Below are positions 46,663 through 57,255 of a stretch of DNA of 64,000 nucleotides, in pieces. Each line of letters begins with the position of its first letter. The stretch's first letter is position 1. Source of the stretch: Haematobia irritans. Its lineage: Eukaryota > Arthropoda > Insecta > Diptera > Muscidae. The stretch lies in contig NC_134400.1 of the NCBI RefSeq assembly GCF_050003625.1, positions 64,542,241-64,606,240 on the forward strand. Reading direction: 5' to 3'. A program made the position numbers and the translations under genes. The notes under the pieces were generated by a model that was not told the origin of the DNA, ran no database searches, and was given only the letters and a program-made list of their open reading frames with translations.

Positions 46663-47407
46663 ATATTTTTGTACTTCATGACCTAATGAACAACAAATTA
46701 TAAAATTTTTAGGTTATAAATTTTTCCTCAAAGCATATTTAAGAACCAAAAGTAGTTTTTGGTATATTTTTGCACTGTAATATACTTACAAGCTCCTAAA
46801 TACGATCAGCAAACATTTTGTTTGCTGTTATGCCTCAATTCGATAATTATTCAGATTTTTGGTCAAATACTATAGATATTCATAAAATATTGTTTAAATT
46901 ATGTTAAAATAATATATGTCAGTTGACATTTTTATATGTTTCAGCCAAAATAAAACATGTTTTGCTGTAATCGAGCTTAAAAAATAGCAGGAAATGTTTG
47001 CTATTTAGCAAACAGTTACTGCTGTCCCTTTTTCAGCAGACTTTCTGCTGTTTTAGCAGACTTTTCTGCTGTCCCTACTAACAAATTTCTTTGGGTGTGG
47101 TTTAATTGACCACAATGATTCTTTTGTAACTATCCTAAAATGCACTTTTTTTGATAGTTTGAAGGGGCTCTTATTGGCGTCGGTCTAAATTTATCTAAAA
47201 AGGCACCTAATAATTGTACTCATGCGATACATTTTTGTAGTAACTTGGCGTTGTACAACTTCTCAATAGTGTCGGCACTTTTGCGGGGAGTTTCGGATAT
47301 CGTATACGACTGTATTCGTCGTGGTGGGGATTCTCAGAAGGGTCGTCAAATTCAAAAAATGGTGGCAGTGATAATGTCGTCGCAGAGGAATCATGTTTAT
47401 TTATAAT

Positions 47408-48096
47408 GCGCTTTACAGACTATCATTTAGTGTCGGTGTTTGTAAAGAATCTTACAGTGTGTCGGATCGATACGACTTGTCGCCGATGACTAAATAGTCG
47501 GTAAATGTGTTATCGATCGCATAAACATGCAGCAGTATCGATTTTGCCTTCGGACTTAACTTAAGGGCACCTTATACGGTCGGATAAACCCTGCGACACA
47601 ACAAGTTGCGGCGACAAATCCGGTAGTATAAGGCCATGTTCGCGTGTTGCGGGGACGTGTTGGCATAAAATCAAAACAACTTTGATTTTTCGGTTGGGAG
47701 GCACAAATCTTCACGTGTAAGGGGATGTTTGCCAAACATTTGCAAAAACAAATTTATTTTCATAATTAAAACAAAAATTTCTGGAATGAAATTAATGAGG
47801 GATCGTTAATTCGGCTTGGATTTTTTATTGTTTCTTCCATTTTTACAAAAAAAATGGCTTTACACCTAACTTTTCGTCCATCTTCATTGTTTGTGTTTAT
47901 GCTGCTTCTTATTTCTTCATGTTGTTATCATAATTGTTCGTGCAGTGTGAGGGTAAAACTTGAACGAACACACAACAAATAGGCGAACCTCTGTCGTAGT
48001 GTTTATCCGACCGTCTAAGGTCCGCTTTATAATGTGCACAATATATGGGATATGTTCGACACGAGCGCTGTCGTCCGGAATAACTAATAGTCAGTA
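47408..48096. mobile_element. GCGCTTTACAGAC-type TIR element (copy b) with nested Harbinger-like MITE
   Basis: Inverted relative to 48099-48337; it starts GCGCTTTACAGACTATCA and ends CGTCCGGAATAACTAATAGT. The nested element at 47564-48026 accounts for the extra length; without it ~223 bp remain. Confidence 0.75.
47564..48026. mobile_element. Harbinger-like MITE (463 bp)
   Basis: Ends AGGGCACCTTATACGGTCGG and ..CCGACCGTCTAAGGTCCGCT, inverted with small mismatches. TTA on both sides (47561-47563, 48027-48029). Its removal restores CTTAACTTATAATGTGCAC of the host TIR element. Includes ACACAACAAG/TTGTTG pairing close to the ends. Noncoding. Confidence 0.8.
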
Positions 48097-48098
48097 AT

Positions 48099-48337
48099 GC
48101 GCTTTACAGACTATCAGTTATTCCGGACGACAGTGCTCGTCTCGAACATATCCCATATATTGTGCACAATATAAGTTACATCCGAAGGCATAATCGATAC
48201 TGCTGCATGTTTATGGGATCGATAACACATTTACCGATTATTTAGTCATCGCCGACAGTCGTATCGATCCGACACACTGTAGGATTTTTTACAAACACCG
48301 ACATTCCGTCCGAAATAACTGATGGTCTGTAAAGCAC
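48099..48337. mobile_element. GCGCTTTACAGAC-type TIR element (239 bp, intact short form)
   Basis: TIR GCGCTTTACAGACTATCAGT against the complement of ACTGATGGTCTGTAAAGCAC. It adjoins copy b, separated by only 2 bp. It serves as the reference for the long form at 30872-35617. Confidence 0.8.
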
Positions 48338-48692
48338 ATAAAGCTCATAAGTTGCAAGGATTTTCAGAAGCGCCGTCAAATTCAAGAAATGTTGGCAGGG
48401 TATTGGGCTGTGTTTATTGGATTGGGTATGCTTTATTTATTGGGCTGTGTTTATTGGATTTTTGAATTACCAACCCATTGTTTTAAATACCCCGATATGG
48501 CAACACTGATTCCGAGTAATGAAAGGTACGTTTAAATGTACTTTACGTCCGTTTAATATGATATTAAAATATTACCCTGGTTTTTCGAAGTAACAGTTGT
48601 AATTCTGACTTCGGGGGAAATTGTGTTCTTGCTCGCTTTCAGTTGCTGTTCTGATTTGAGAGGATATTGTGTCGTTGTATTTTTGTTTGTGA

Positions 48693-48845
48693 TTGGCCTG
48701 TGTAGTTCATAAGAAAGGATATACAGAACATAATTGTGTGTACTGTACATATACGGCTATATATGTACTTTTGATTGTTTGGCTTAGTCTTATTGCAGTC
48801 TGTCGAATTTGGAAAAATAAAAAGTTCAACGGTTATATTTTGAAA
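48693..48845 (+). other. Open frame in phase with fax ATG, with a hydrophobic segment (possible alternative N-terminus or 5'UTR)
   Basis: The 51 codons between a TGA (48690-48692) and the fax ATG contain no stop and no ATG. They encode YCTYTAIYVLLIVWLSLIAV then CRIWKNKK: a ~18-residue hydrophobic stretch followed by basic residues, the pattern of a signal-anchor. A TGTGTAG acceptor-like site at 48699-48705 could join an upstream exon. Vertebrate FAXC relatives carry an N-terminal membrane segment, so a membrane-anchored isoform is plausible. Otherwise it is 5'UTR. Confidence 0.45.
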
Positions 48846-49205
48846 ATGTCAGCTGAAGTTGTTAATAATCTTGTTGGAGAAAACAAACTGGAAGATGCTG
48901 CAGCTCCTACCGACGCCGAAAACTCACAGGAAAAAAATGAAATAAGCAACACTGTGGATGCTGGTAACGCCCAAGACAATGGAGAAAAAAAAGATGTTGT
49001 GGCGGAGGATACGAAAAAAGATAGTGATTCAGTCCCAGTCTCAGCAAAATCAGAGCCCGCAACAAAATGCAGTGTTCATAAAACAAATTTCGAAAAGGAT
49101 ATGATTTATCTGTACCAGTTTTCCAGAACACCATTATTGCCATCTTTATCTCCGTATTGCCTTAAAGTTGAAACTTGGCTACGTCTCGCAGGACTTAAAT
49201 ATGAG
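48846..49205 (+). CDS. fax: failed axon connections (FAX), exon with start codon
   Basis: ATG 48846 (context GAAAATG) opens 120 codons up to the donor GAG|GTGTGC at 49205/49206. Residues 1-~75 are acidic and low complexity (MSAEVVNNLVGENKLE..), as in the variable N-terminus of fly FAX. From ~85 the conserved thioredoxin/GST-N-like fold begins: MIYLYQFSRTPLLPSLSPYC, LKVETWLRLAGLKYE. FAX is a cytoplasmic or membrane-associated, GST-related protein of developing axons, known in Drosophila as a dosage-sensitive genetic partner of Abl kinase. The exon ends in phase 0 and joins AACGTTGATCATAAG of the next exon. No stop or frameshift. This is the only clear host gene in the window. Confidence 0.95.
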
Positions 49206-50027
49206 GTGTGCAATTTTTCATAATCTATCTTAACCAGTATCGGTCGGAATTTATAATATGTGTATATGCACAATGTACCCGCATCGCCATATTGAATTTG
49301 TCTAATTGTGAAACGCCCTCAGTATAGTAGTATATTTCCTTTTAGGATTTTCTTTCCAGTTTCCAGTATACATATCTCAAGCCGTTGTTTTATGTATTGT
49401 ATAAATGTGTATGTATGTGCATACATCCGCATGTAAATGAAAGTGCAATCGACTCTATTGCAGTCTCTGGTAGTTGAGTTCAGTGAGAAGAAATATTACC
49501 CTCTTTAAGGGATACATTTGATAAATTAACATCGCAGACATACATATTTTCCATGTGAGGAGAAAGTTAAAATTTATTCTAAGCAAATCTTTTCTCGAAC
49601 GTAATTATAAATTCTACGCTTAAATCTACTGCAAGGGTGTGAAAGAGAGTAAGTTATGTGCACTGTGCGCAGATATTCTCTTTTGCATAGGCAACGGGAA
49701 AGAAGACGGTCTGTACTTACATAGAATAGAGAAATAGATATGTTTTATTGAACAAGTGGTAATAACAGCACTGATATGTTTATGCTCACTCGTGTACGTA
49801 AACAAATTACTTTTTCGAACTACAAGAATGGAACCCCACCCAATTTCGTTTTGTATTTGGAATTACATTTCTTTTTGTGCGTTGCAATGCAAGCCACTCC
49901 CTTTTGAATTAGTATATGAAAGCAACATGTATCGGTGAATATGTTATACTAATATTTGCAAAAACAATACCCATAATTAAACCTTAAACTAAAATTACAT
50001 GTAATATGACTTTTTTTTATTATTTAG
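49206..50027 (+). other. fax: fax intron (822 bp)
   Basis: Begins GTGTGC and ends with a T-run and TTATTTAG. No repeat family recognised inside; some short AT-rich frames are not supported. The donor GTGTGC is weaker than the GTAAGC of the following exon. Confidence 0.85.
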
Positions 50028-50366
50028 AACGTTGATCATAAGATGAGATTTCGATCGAAGAAGGGGCAACTGCCATTTATTGAATTGAATGGTGAAGAAA
50101 TTGCTGACTCTGCTATAATTATAAAAGATCTGTCTGCAAAATATAATAAGGACTTGGATGCTGGTTTAACAACAGAGCAACGGAATGTTTCATATGCTAT
50201 GATAGCAATGCTTGAAAATCATTTAATTTGGATAATATTCTATTGGAGGGCAAAGTTTCCAGACAACGTTCTTAAAGGTTACAAGGTGAATTTACAGCAT
50301 GCTTTGGGTCTGCGTTTGCCAAATTCTATTTTGAACTTCTTTTTCAAAATAACATTTGGAAGAAAG
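50028..50366 (+). CDS. fax: failed axon connections (FAX), second exon in window
   Basis: 113 codons from NVDHKMRFRSKKGQLPF to KITFGRK, bounded by TTATTTAG|AAC and AAG|GTAAGC, phase 0 at both ends. It completes the GST-N-like fold (PFIELNGEEIADSAIII) and enters the helical GST-C-like part (ERNVSYAMIAMLENHLIWII, FYWRAKFPDNVLKGYKVNLQ). The remaining C-terminal half of FAX (rest of the GST-C-like domain and the acidic tail) is not seen in the 13.6 kb to the window end, so the next intron is probably long and TE-filled. Confidence 0.95.
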
Positions 50367-51616
50367 GTAAGCTGGCATCACAATACTCTTTAAGTAGTCA
50401 TATTCTTATTAATTGAAAGCTTCACTGAAATGTTCGTATTTATAAACAGATGGACAGTAATAGTCGTAGTTTTATAAACAATAATATACTTATCTAGTTC
50501 ATTTATTAATTCATTTACAGTCGAACTTCCCTATAATGAATCTTGTCGGGACCAGAAAATAAATAAGTTATATTTCAATATAAACAAAATGCCAGGCATA
50601 GTTAGGACGGTATTTTTAAGGTATCAAGTGATTATATTTTTTTTTTATTGCTGACAGAATTTTGTTAGTCTTTCATTGTTTATGTTCAAATACATTTCAT
50701 TAATGGTATTCGCGGTGGAAGAAAGGGTTTAATGGCATTAGCGAAGGAAGAGGGGCGTAGTATTTCTTCAAACTATATTATTAAATATTCTGCGTTCTTC
50801 CCATCTACTCGAATTTATTTCTTTGAGGTATATTAACTTTGTTAGCTATCGCATCTTAGGAAAAAAATAAGACTTCAAAATAAAATTATTTTATGAAAAT
50901 TTTTTCGAAATATTCTTGGTTTAAAATGATAAAAGAAAAGTTAGGACAAAAGTATCCTCATAATAGATGGTTCCAATTATTTCAATTATTCTTGCGAACC
51001 ATAACATACTTCCTCACATTTCTAAGCAAACATGGACAAAATAATAAGGGCGTACATTTATCGACTTTAACTTCTAACGTTTACATGTTTGGCTGCGTTA
51101 TTTATTTATTCATTGTTAGTTTGCAATTAAACGGGTATGTTCTGGATTTCCTTTCAAATAGATTTCACGTTCCACATTGATTTCCTCCTTACAATTTTGG
51201 GGTTTTCTTGGTTTCCCGTGAAACAAGATTTTTCGAAATCGCTTGCCGAAAAATCGAAGTCTGCAAATCATATGATTTGCAGAGGAAAATGTAAACATAT
51301 AATCAAATGTGTTGCACAATTCTTTTGTGGTAAAGTGTTAAGGAAGTACTAAGAAACTTATGTTCTCATATGCAATCTAAAGAAAAACGATTTCACGATT
51401 TTTATAAGTATTTTAGGCTTAAATCTACTTTAGTACAAGTGGTCCGATTGGACCAATTTTTGTGTCAGCGTGTAGACTTTTCGATTCTAAACACAAAATT
51501 TAATATACCACTTTTTGGCGCAGTTACGGACCCCTAAAGTTTTCATTGTCACGTATATTGGATTTAGTATCCATCGCACATAATCATCCTAAAAGTAATA
51601 TATTTAGAAAGGTCTT

Positions 51617-51861
51617 GGGTTCGCGTTAGCCCACTTTGGACTCTGTCCATAAGAGAAAGTCTCAAATCCCGGCCGAAGGCCGGCTACCTATCCTCTTTGG
51701 GTTCGCGTTAGCCCACTTCGGACTCTGTCCATAGGAGAAAGTCTCAAACCCCTGCCGAAGGCCGGCTACCTATCCTCTTTGGGTTCGCGTTAGCCCACTT
51801 TGGACCCGTCCACAGGAGAAAATGTCAAATCCCGGCCGAAGGCCGCCCACCTATATCCAAT
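51617..51861. repeat. 82-bp tandem repeat, three GC-rich units
   Basis: Units begin GGGTTCGCGTTAGCCCACTT at 51617, 51699 and 51781 and include the palindrome CCGGCCGAAGGCCGG. The last unit diverges at its end (GGCCGCCCACC). G+C content stands out sharply from the surrounding intron. Confidence 0.95.
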
Positions 51862-52244
51862 TTTTAAGGGTCGGTATCTCGAAAACTACGCTATTCCAAC
51901 AAAATTTTTACTTTATATTTTCTGCTTAAAATCTACTATATTTTCTGCTTAAAATCTACGCAAAAAACGGAATTTTATTAATTTCATGAAGAATTGCTGT
52001 CAGAATTAAGAAAAATATAAAGGAAAATACCAATTTTCAAATGTCGATATCTCGAAAACTAGGCTTTTCCGCCAATTTTTTACTTTACATTTTCGATTTG
52101 AAATCCCTTCTCCACACTCAAAAAAAAAAAAAAAAATTGTTTATTTTCAACAACTTGTGCTAAAGTAGATTTGTTCCGTATTTTAGTTCAGAATCAAGGA
52201 TATTCACACTAAAATCTATTGCAAATGTAATTTATGAATTTTCA

Positions 52245-52424
52245 TCTTCTTTTTTCACGGTTATTTTTCTTCATTTCACCAAAAATAAACATTTTCAATT
52301 TTTGTATTGGATCCTTCCCCATCAGGTTATAATAAAATTTGCAACATGAAGATATAATTTCATTCTGATTTTGCAGATTTAGTTTTGATCTTAGCGGCTA
52401 AACTCGAACTTAATACCCACCTAT
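52245..52424 (-). mobile_element. Partial Harbinger-like MITE (AGGTGGGTATTAAG family)
   Basis: Ends AGCGGCTAAACTCGAACTTA then ATACCCACCT, as in 40351-40581, and shares CCCCATCAGGTTATAATAAA inside. The left terminus is lost. Confidence 0.75.
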
Positions 52425-53048
52425 ATGGTTCAAAAATGTGTTTTTATTTAAAATTTAAGCATTATCATATTCATAAATAATTCGTTGTAATCTAAAAAGT
52501 ATTAACACACATATTTTCAATTACAAAAGTTTCAATGCGTTTTCTCAAAATCGTGCACAAATGTCGTTTCGAACATGCATAAAATCAGCTGCTTTTAAGC
52601 AACCACCATTTTTTGCAACAAGTGAAAGGGGAATCTGGGACAATTTGTGGTATATTTTTAAATTTATCACTCAATATTTATCAAGCATATAGAAAAGATA
52701 TGAAAATTTTAAAATAAAAGATTTACTTTGGTTTTTGGAATTAAGAAAGATCTACAAAAAAAATCGTGAGAAATTTTACTCGTCTGTGAGGGGAAAAGTA
52801 GCATAAAGAACAGCCCCTATGGGGACGTTCTTTAAGAACATACCCGAAAATTGATAACATAAAAAAGTTTGATGGCTATGACAACTAAGGTATTAAGCTC
52901 GCAAGGTGTATTGGCGGCTACTTTGTTGTTTTCGGAAAAGTTGTTAATAGTACCCTTGGATTAAGTTTTTTATGTTTGTTTCAAACCAATTTTATTCTAG
53001 GATATATTATTATAAAGTGCATACAATTATTAACTTAACCCTGGATAG

Positions 53049-55098
53049 CAGCGTTGCCAATTTAGCTTTTTTCCCGCTAGATTTGGCTTTTTTTGAAGAC
53101 GTTTAGCGGGAAAAAAATGCATTTAGCTTTTAGCTTTTTTTCTGGCTTTTTTTCATGACCCTTTTAGCTATTTTTGGCTTTTTTTATTTTCGACATGTTT
53201 CTATTGAAATATGGATAAATCGGCGTTTTTATCTAAGCCTTGCTGCAAGTATAAGGGTTTCCACATATTTCAAAGCTCAGTTGAAACATTAATAATGAGT
53301 CCAGCCATTATGCGGGCATTCTTGTAGCAAATACACCTTGTAAAGTTTTTTCATTATATACATAAAAGTTATCGTAAACTTTAAATCTACTATTACCATA
53401 CAAGTTTGTTAGATAAACTGTCAGTAAATTATTGGGAATATTATCATTTGACTCGTTTATCCTTTTTATGTTATTATAATATTCTAAAGTTATTACGATA
53501 TTACTAAATTAAAATAGTAGATGTGAATAGCTTTGTGCACTGAAAAAATACGAACGCGAATTTTGGTTATAATAAATGGGTATGTTTTCATGAAAGAAGG
53601 AAGAATTAATGAAATAGTCTTTAAATGTGAGGAGTTTTTGCATCTTAACCACAAACCAAAATAGCGTTCCAAAAAGAGAAGATGTTTTTCAACACTTTAT
53701 TTTAAAAACGTATATATACAATAATTTCTACTTGAAGTCGAGTCTGAATTTGGAAATTTAAGTTGGCGTTAGCACGATTTTAAAGCACTTTGATAGCTCA
53801 TGAAGAAAAGGAAAATGTTTTTACTGGGAAATGTAAACTATAGGTATTTTCTACAATTTAAATAAAAGTAATGTATTTCGAATTTTTCACAATTTCAAAA
53901 CCAAATTAAAATTTTATTTAAAAAAATGACAAATCATTTTTTTACCAAATCCAAAGCATGCTTAGATCATTTAATATTTTAAAATAACAAGTAAATAAAA
54001 TAGTGGTGTTGGGAAGGTAGCTCCCACAAAACGAAGGACTTCCAGTAAAAAATTGTGATAGTAATCAAAATGTATCGAATACGCAAACAGAGCTAAATGC
54101 CTTAGATATTGTTACAGTCTCACAGAAGTGAAATTAAAATTAAAATAATATGCATTGTAAGTGAAATAAAGCCTTTAAGTTTGTTAAATTTCAATCAAAA
54201 ATGTGACTTTTGATACAAAAAAAAAATTAGCTTTTTTTCTAGCTATTTTTTTAGCATTTTTAGCTTTTTTTAGCTATTTTTTTCCTTAACTCAAAAACGG
54301 CCATAGACTGCCGCAAATCTCTCAACGAGATGGCTGAGCAGTACAATATTCACCTAATATGGGTGCCTGGTCATAGGAACATACCGGGGAACTGCGAAGC
54401 AGATGTGTTAGCAAGGCTAGGAACTACCTTACATATTCCAGGGGAACTAGAATCTGTTGGTATGCCTCTGGCCACCTGCAAGCTCTTACTGCGTGAGAAT
54501 GCTGTTATGATGGCCAATATTCGATGGGAAAATTGCAAGGGTTGTAACGACACCAAGCAAATATGGCCCCATTTAAACTTAAACCGCACACTAGATATGC
54601 TAGTGTTCTCAAGGCGTCAGATAGCACTCCTAATATCTGCTATAACGGGTCGCTGCCTGATAGGCGAATTTGCAAAAACTATAGGTGCGAAGTATAATGA
54701 CTATTGTATAAGCTGTCATGACGTGGAGGAAAAGGAATCAATTAAACACCTCTTGTGTGAGTGTCCTGCTTTTTGTGTAAGGCGTAAGCGAATTTTAGGA
54801 GCATATAGCTTTAGATTACTGGCTGACCTGGAAAACGTTAACTTAAGCAGTTTGTTAATGTTTTTGGAGCAATCTGGTTGGTTCCACAAAAGTAAATAAT
54901 AGAGAAGGTTCAGTGGTTAAGACTAGAAGTGCCCATATGTAATAGGTACTTTTAGTTAAATGTGGTATCACAATGGACTGAATAGTCTAAGTGAGTCTGA
55001 AATTTAATCGGGCTGCCACTTTAACCTAACCTAACCTAACCTAGCTATTTTTTTGGGCAAATCTAGCGGTTTTTGGTGAAACAATTCTGGCAACGCTG
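53049..55098. mobile_element. hAT-like element (2.05 kb) carrying a LINE
   Basis: Ends CAGCGTTGCCA and TGGCAACGCTG, perfect 11-bp inverted repeats. A perfect 8-bp duplication ctggatag lies at 53041-53048 and 55099-55106. The interior near both ends is rich in TTAGCTTTTTT. Without the LINE it is ~1.28 kb and has no transposase. Confidence 0.93.
54284..55041 (+). mobile_element. 5'-truncated RNase H-bearing LINE
   Basis: A 758-bp insertion with a perfect 13-bp duplication tagctattttttt (54271-54283, 55042-55054). An intact terminal frame, 54330-54899, begins in the RNase H domain (IHLIWVPGHRNIPGNCEADV with the catalytic D and H-type signature). It ends with a cysteine/histidine motif CISCHDVEEKESIKHLLCEC after which the protein stops at FHKSK. 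The 3'UTR ends GGGCTGCCACTTTAACCTAA then CCTAACCTAACC repeats. An I/LOA-like clade is likely because RNase H is present. The tail matches the SINE tail. Confidence 0.92.
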
Positions 55099-55106
55099 CT
55101 GGATAG

Positions 55107-55821
55107 TCATCCTTATATTTTGTACACTAACGTCATCCTTCCTCAGTTTGACTACGGCTTATTTCAAGATGCTATAATTTGCATCGTGAGCAAAAATGAG
55201 AACCAAAATTGATTTTATTTTCTTATTAAATTTGTTTTTAATTAGTATAAACAAAAATTCAGAAAATAGTTGAATTAGTATAACTAACATTTATCATTTC
55301 CCAATCGACTAAAATGCATTTTCGATTAGGCTACTTTTTAGGATTGCAATATGGGTACAGTGTTCATTGAATATATTGTCTAGATCAATAGATTACAAAA
55401 TTGTGGTATTATTTTTTCCATTGTTGTAAGAGTAACAGATTACATTAGGGTTCGGAATATTGATTATATTTCTTGAACGCAAAGATTCATATAAATGTTT
55501 TGTATTTGTTTTGTTCTTGCATCCATTACTAACCTATTCCGTGTTTGCTAGTTTATTTATTTCTTGGGTCTTTATGTTAATGAATATCTTCCTATGTTTT
55601 GATTCGATGAGCTCCTTCTGTGTGAATTTAACGTTTTCGAAGTCATCGGCACTACGGCTTCAACTTTTAACGCGATACTTCGAAAATTTAGGGTTCTATC
55701 GTGTCTATGATGATTATTTATTGTTTCTATTAGATCCGTCATGTCGTATGTCCGAGTCCAATACTTGCGTCATGTGGCACTTAGAAAAATATTTTTTTTG
55801 TCTCTTGTGTGTATAAATCTG
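55107..55821. other. No gene recognised
   Basis: AT-rich. The plus-strand hydrophobic frame at 55460-55816 faces the minus-strand gypsy fragment and is best read as its shadow or as 3' retroviral-type DNA too decayed to name. Confidence 0.4.
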
Positions 55822-56090
55822 CTATCTTACTAATCTCTTATTCGATTTTACGAGGACTTCGTCCCCTACTTGGAAGTTTCGTTTTTTCCTTGTTCTATTT
55901 AACCTATCTAACTGAATGATCTGTGCGTTTTTAATTTGTTTCTTAATTTCTGTGTAAAAACCTGTGATCGATGGATGAATTGTGTGGATGGGTCGTTCAT
56001 TTGTGACAATTAATAGTTTTGTTGTATTCATTGGTCGCGAGATATATTAACTCGACTGTGTCATCGATGTTCCTTTCAATCTTCAGACAC
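55822..56090 (-). pseudogene. Gypsy/errantivirus-like integrase C-terminal fragment
   Basis: Minus-strand pieces read ELIYLATNEYN and NTTKLLIVTNERPIHTIHPS, then KRNFQVGDEVLVKSNKRL. This is the N/T-rich helix after the integrase core plus the GDxVLVK motif of the integrase C-terminal domain. One frame change lies near 56035. No LTR or other pol domain was recognised nearby. Short, inactive remnant; the lineage is uncertain. Confidence 0.5.
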
Positions 56091-56529
56091 CTCGCGATCT
56101 CTAATATGTCCATTTGGGCAACTATGACGATTTAGGGCATTAACAATTTGGATGTCAAATCAATTTTTAACAGGAATTTTATTGTTTCGGAATTTATAGA
56201 TGATTCATTGTCACAATATATGCTTCTTGTACTGTGGAAAAATTCTTAGGTGGTAAGATTGTAGGTTTCACGTCTATTATTTTTTTTTATTTATTTTATT
56301 TTATTCATTCACATACTACAAGATATACACAATCTTTTAAATTACAGTATGTGATTAATGTTGGTACGATTTACAATTTCGAATCATTTAAAGTTACAAT
56401 TACAAATCAACAATTATAATAAAAACAAAAAAAAAATGAAAACAAAAATGAAAACAAAAATGCAGCAAAAGCGACATATAGTATAATGAAAATAGTGTGT
56501 ATAGGTTAGTATTATTATAGTTCTGAAAG

Positions 56530-56789
56530 CGCCCAGTCAGAAAAAACCATCGGAAAAACGTTGGAAAAGCATTGTAAGCTGTTGATACACGGTGTGAAAA
56601 AGCATTGTTACAACCCCAAAATGATAACATCATTCTACGGTGTATTGATTGTATTTAACAACGTTTTCAGAGTGTCATTAAAACAATATTTTACACGCTT
56701 TTCCCATGGCTTAACGAACGCTTTGACAACCCCAAAATAATAACGTCGTTATACGGTGTATCGATGGTTTTTAGAACCAATAAAAAGCA
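56530..56789. repeat. Imperfect duplication of ACAACCCCAAAATRATAAC
   Basis: ACAACCCCAAAATGATAACA at 56609 and a variant at 56728, each followed by TACGGTGTATYGAT, ~119 bp apart. Perhaps a decayed MITE; nothing else seen. Confidence 0.5.
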
Positions 56790-57255
56790 CGCCCATCCGT
56801 CCGTCTATTCAAATCTCGCTTACTTTCGAACGAAATAAGCTAGTGACTTAAACTTGGCACAAGTAGTTGTTATTGATTTAGGTCGGATTGTATTGCAAAT
56901 GGGTCATATCGGACCACTTTTACGTATAGCCCCTATATAAACCGATCCCCAGATTTGACCTCCGGAGCCTCTTGGATGAGAAAAATATAAACCGATCTCC
57001 AATCACTCAAAAATTGGTCTATATCGGTTCATATTTGTATATAGCCCCCCTATAAAGCGACCCCCATATTTCAATTCTGGGTCTCTAATTACCGCGCAAA
57101 AGTTCATATCGGTTTGTAATTATTTGTAGACTTTCCTATACATACCGGTCAATAACTGAATTATATACGTATGTAATCTGCTTTTTTGTCTATTGTATAC
57201 CACGTATGGACTAACTTACAATTTAGAAGTAATTCGATTGTGGATGACAGTCTTT
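56790..57255 (-). mobile_element. HINE/DINE-1-like fragment (minus strand, diverged)
   Basis: In reverse it carries the same parts as 17402-19124: CAAGTAGTTGTTATTGATTT, ATAGCCCCTATATAAACCGA and GACCCCCATATTTCAATTCT. Only one or two core units remain and both ends are missing. Confidence 0.8.

Larger units (their letters stand above)
40675..47097. mobile_element. CACTCA/GGGTG MITE (483 bp) split by a gypsy element
   Basis: Left piece 40675-40726 (CACTCATAGAAAAAAGTC), right piece 46667-47097 (..ACAAATTTCTTTGGGTG), TG on both sides. After removing the 5,936-bp retrotransposon and its 4-bp duplication the length is 483 bp, against 482 for the copy at 34567-35048, which confirms the joint. Confidence 0.9.
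50367..53040 (+). other. fax downstream intron DNA without coding signal
   Basis: AT-rich. Contains the 82-bp triplicate (51617-51861), two GTCGGTATCTCGAAAACTA.G..CT steps (51880 and 52046) with a TTTTCTGCTTAAAATCTAC duplication, and an A-run MITE-like start at 52113. The frames at 50893-51180 and 51137-51352 show no family and low complexity. No third fax exon found. Confidence 0.6.

Noticed and set aside
48907..49143. Minus-strand 78-codon frame
   Set aside because: Antisense to the conserved fax exon, which carries the recognisable protein.
55460..55816. Hydrophobic 118-codon plus-strand frame that might be a membrane protein or env
   Set aside because: Composition follows T-rich DNA opposite a decayed gypsy fragment; no signal peptide, cysteine pattern or neighbouring gag-pol on that strand.
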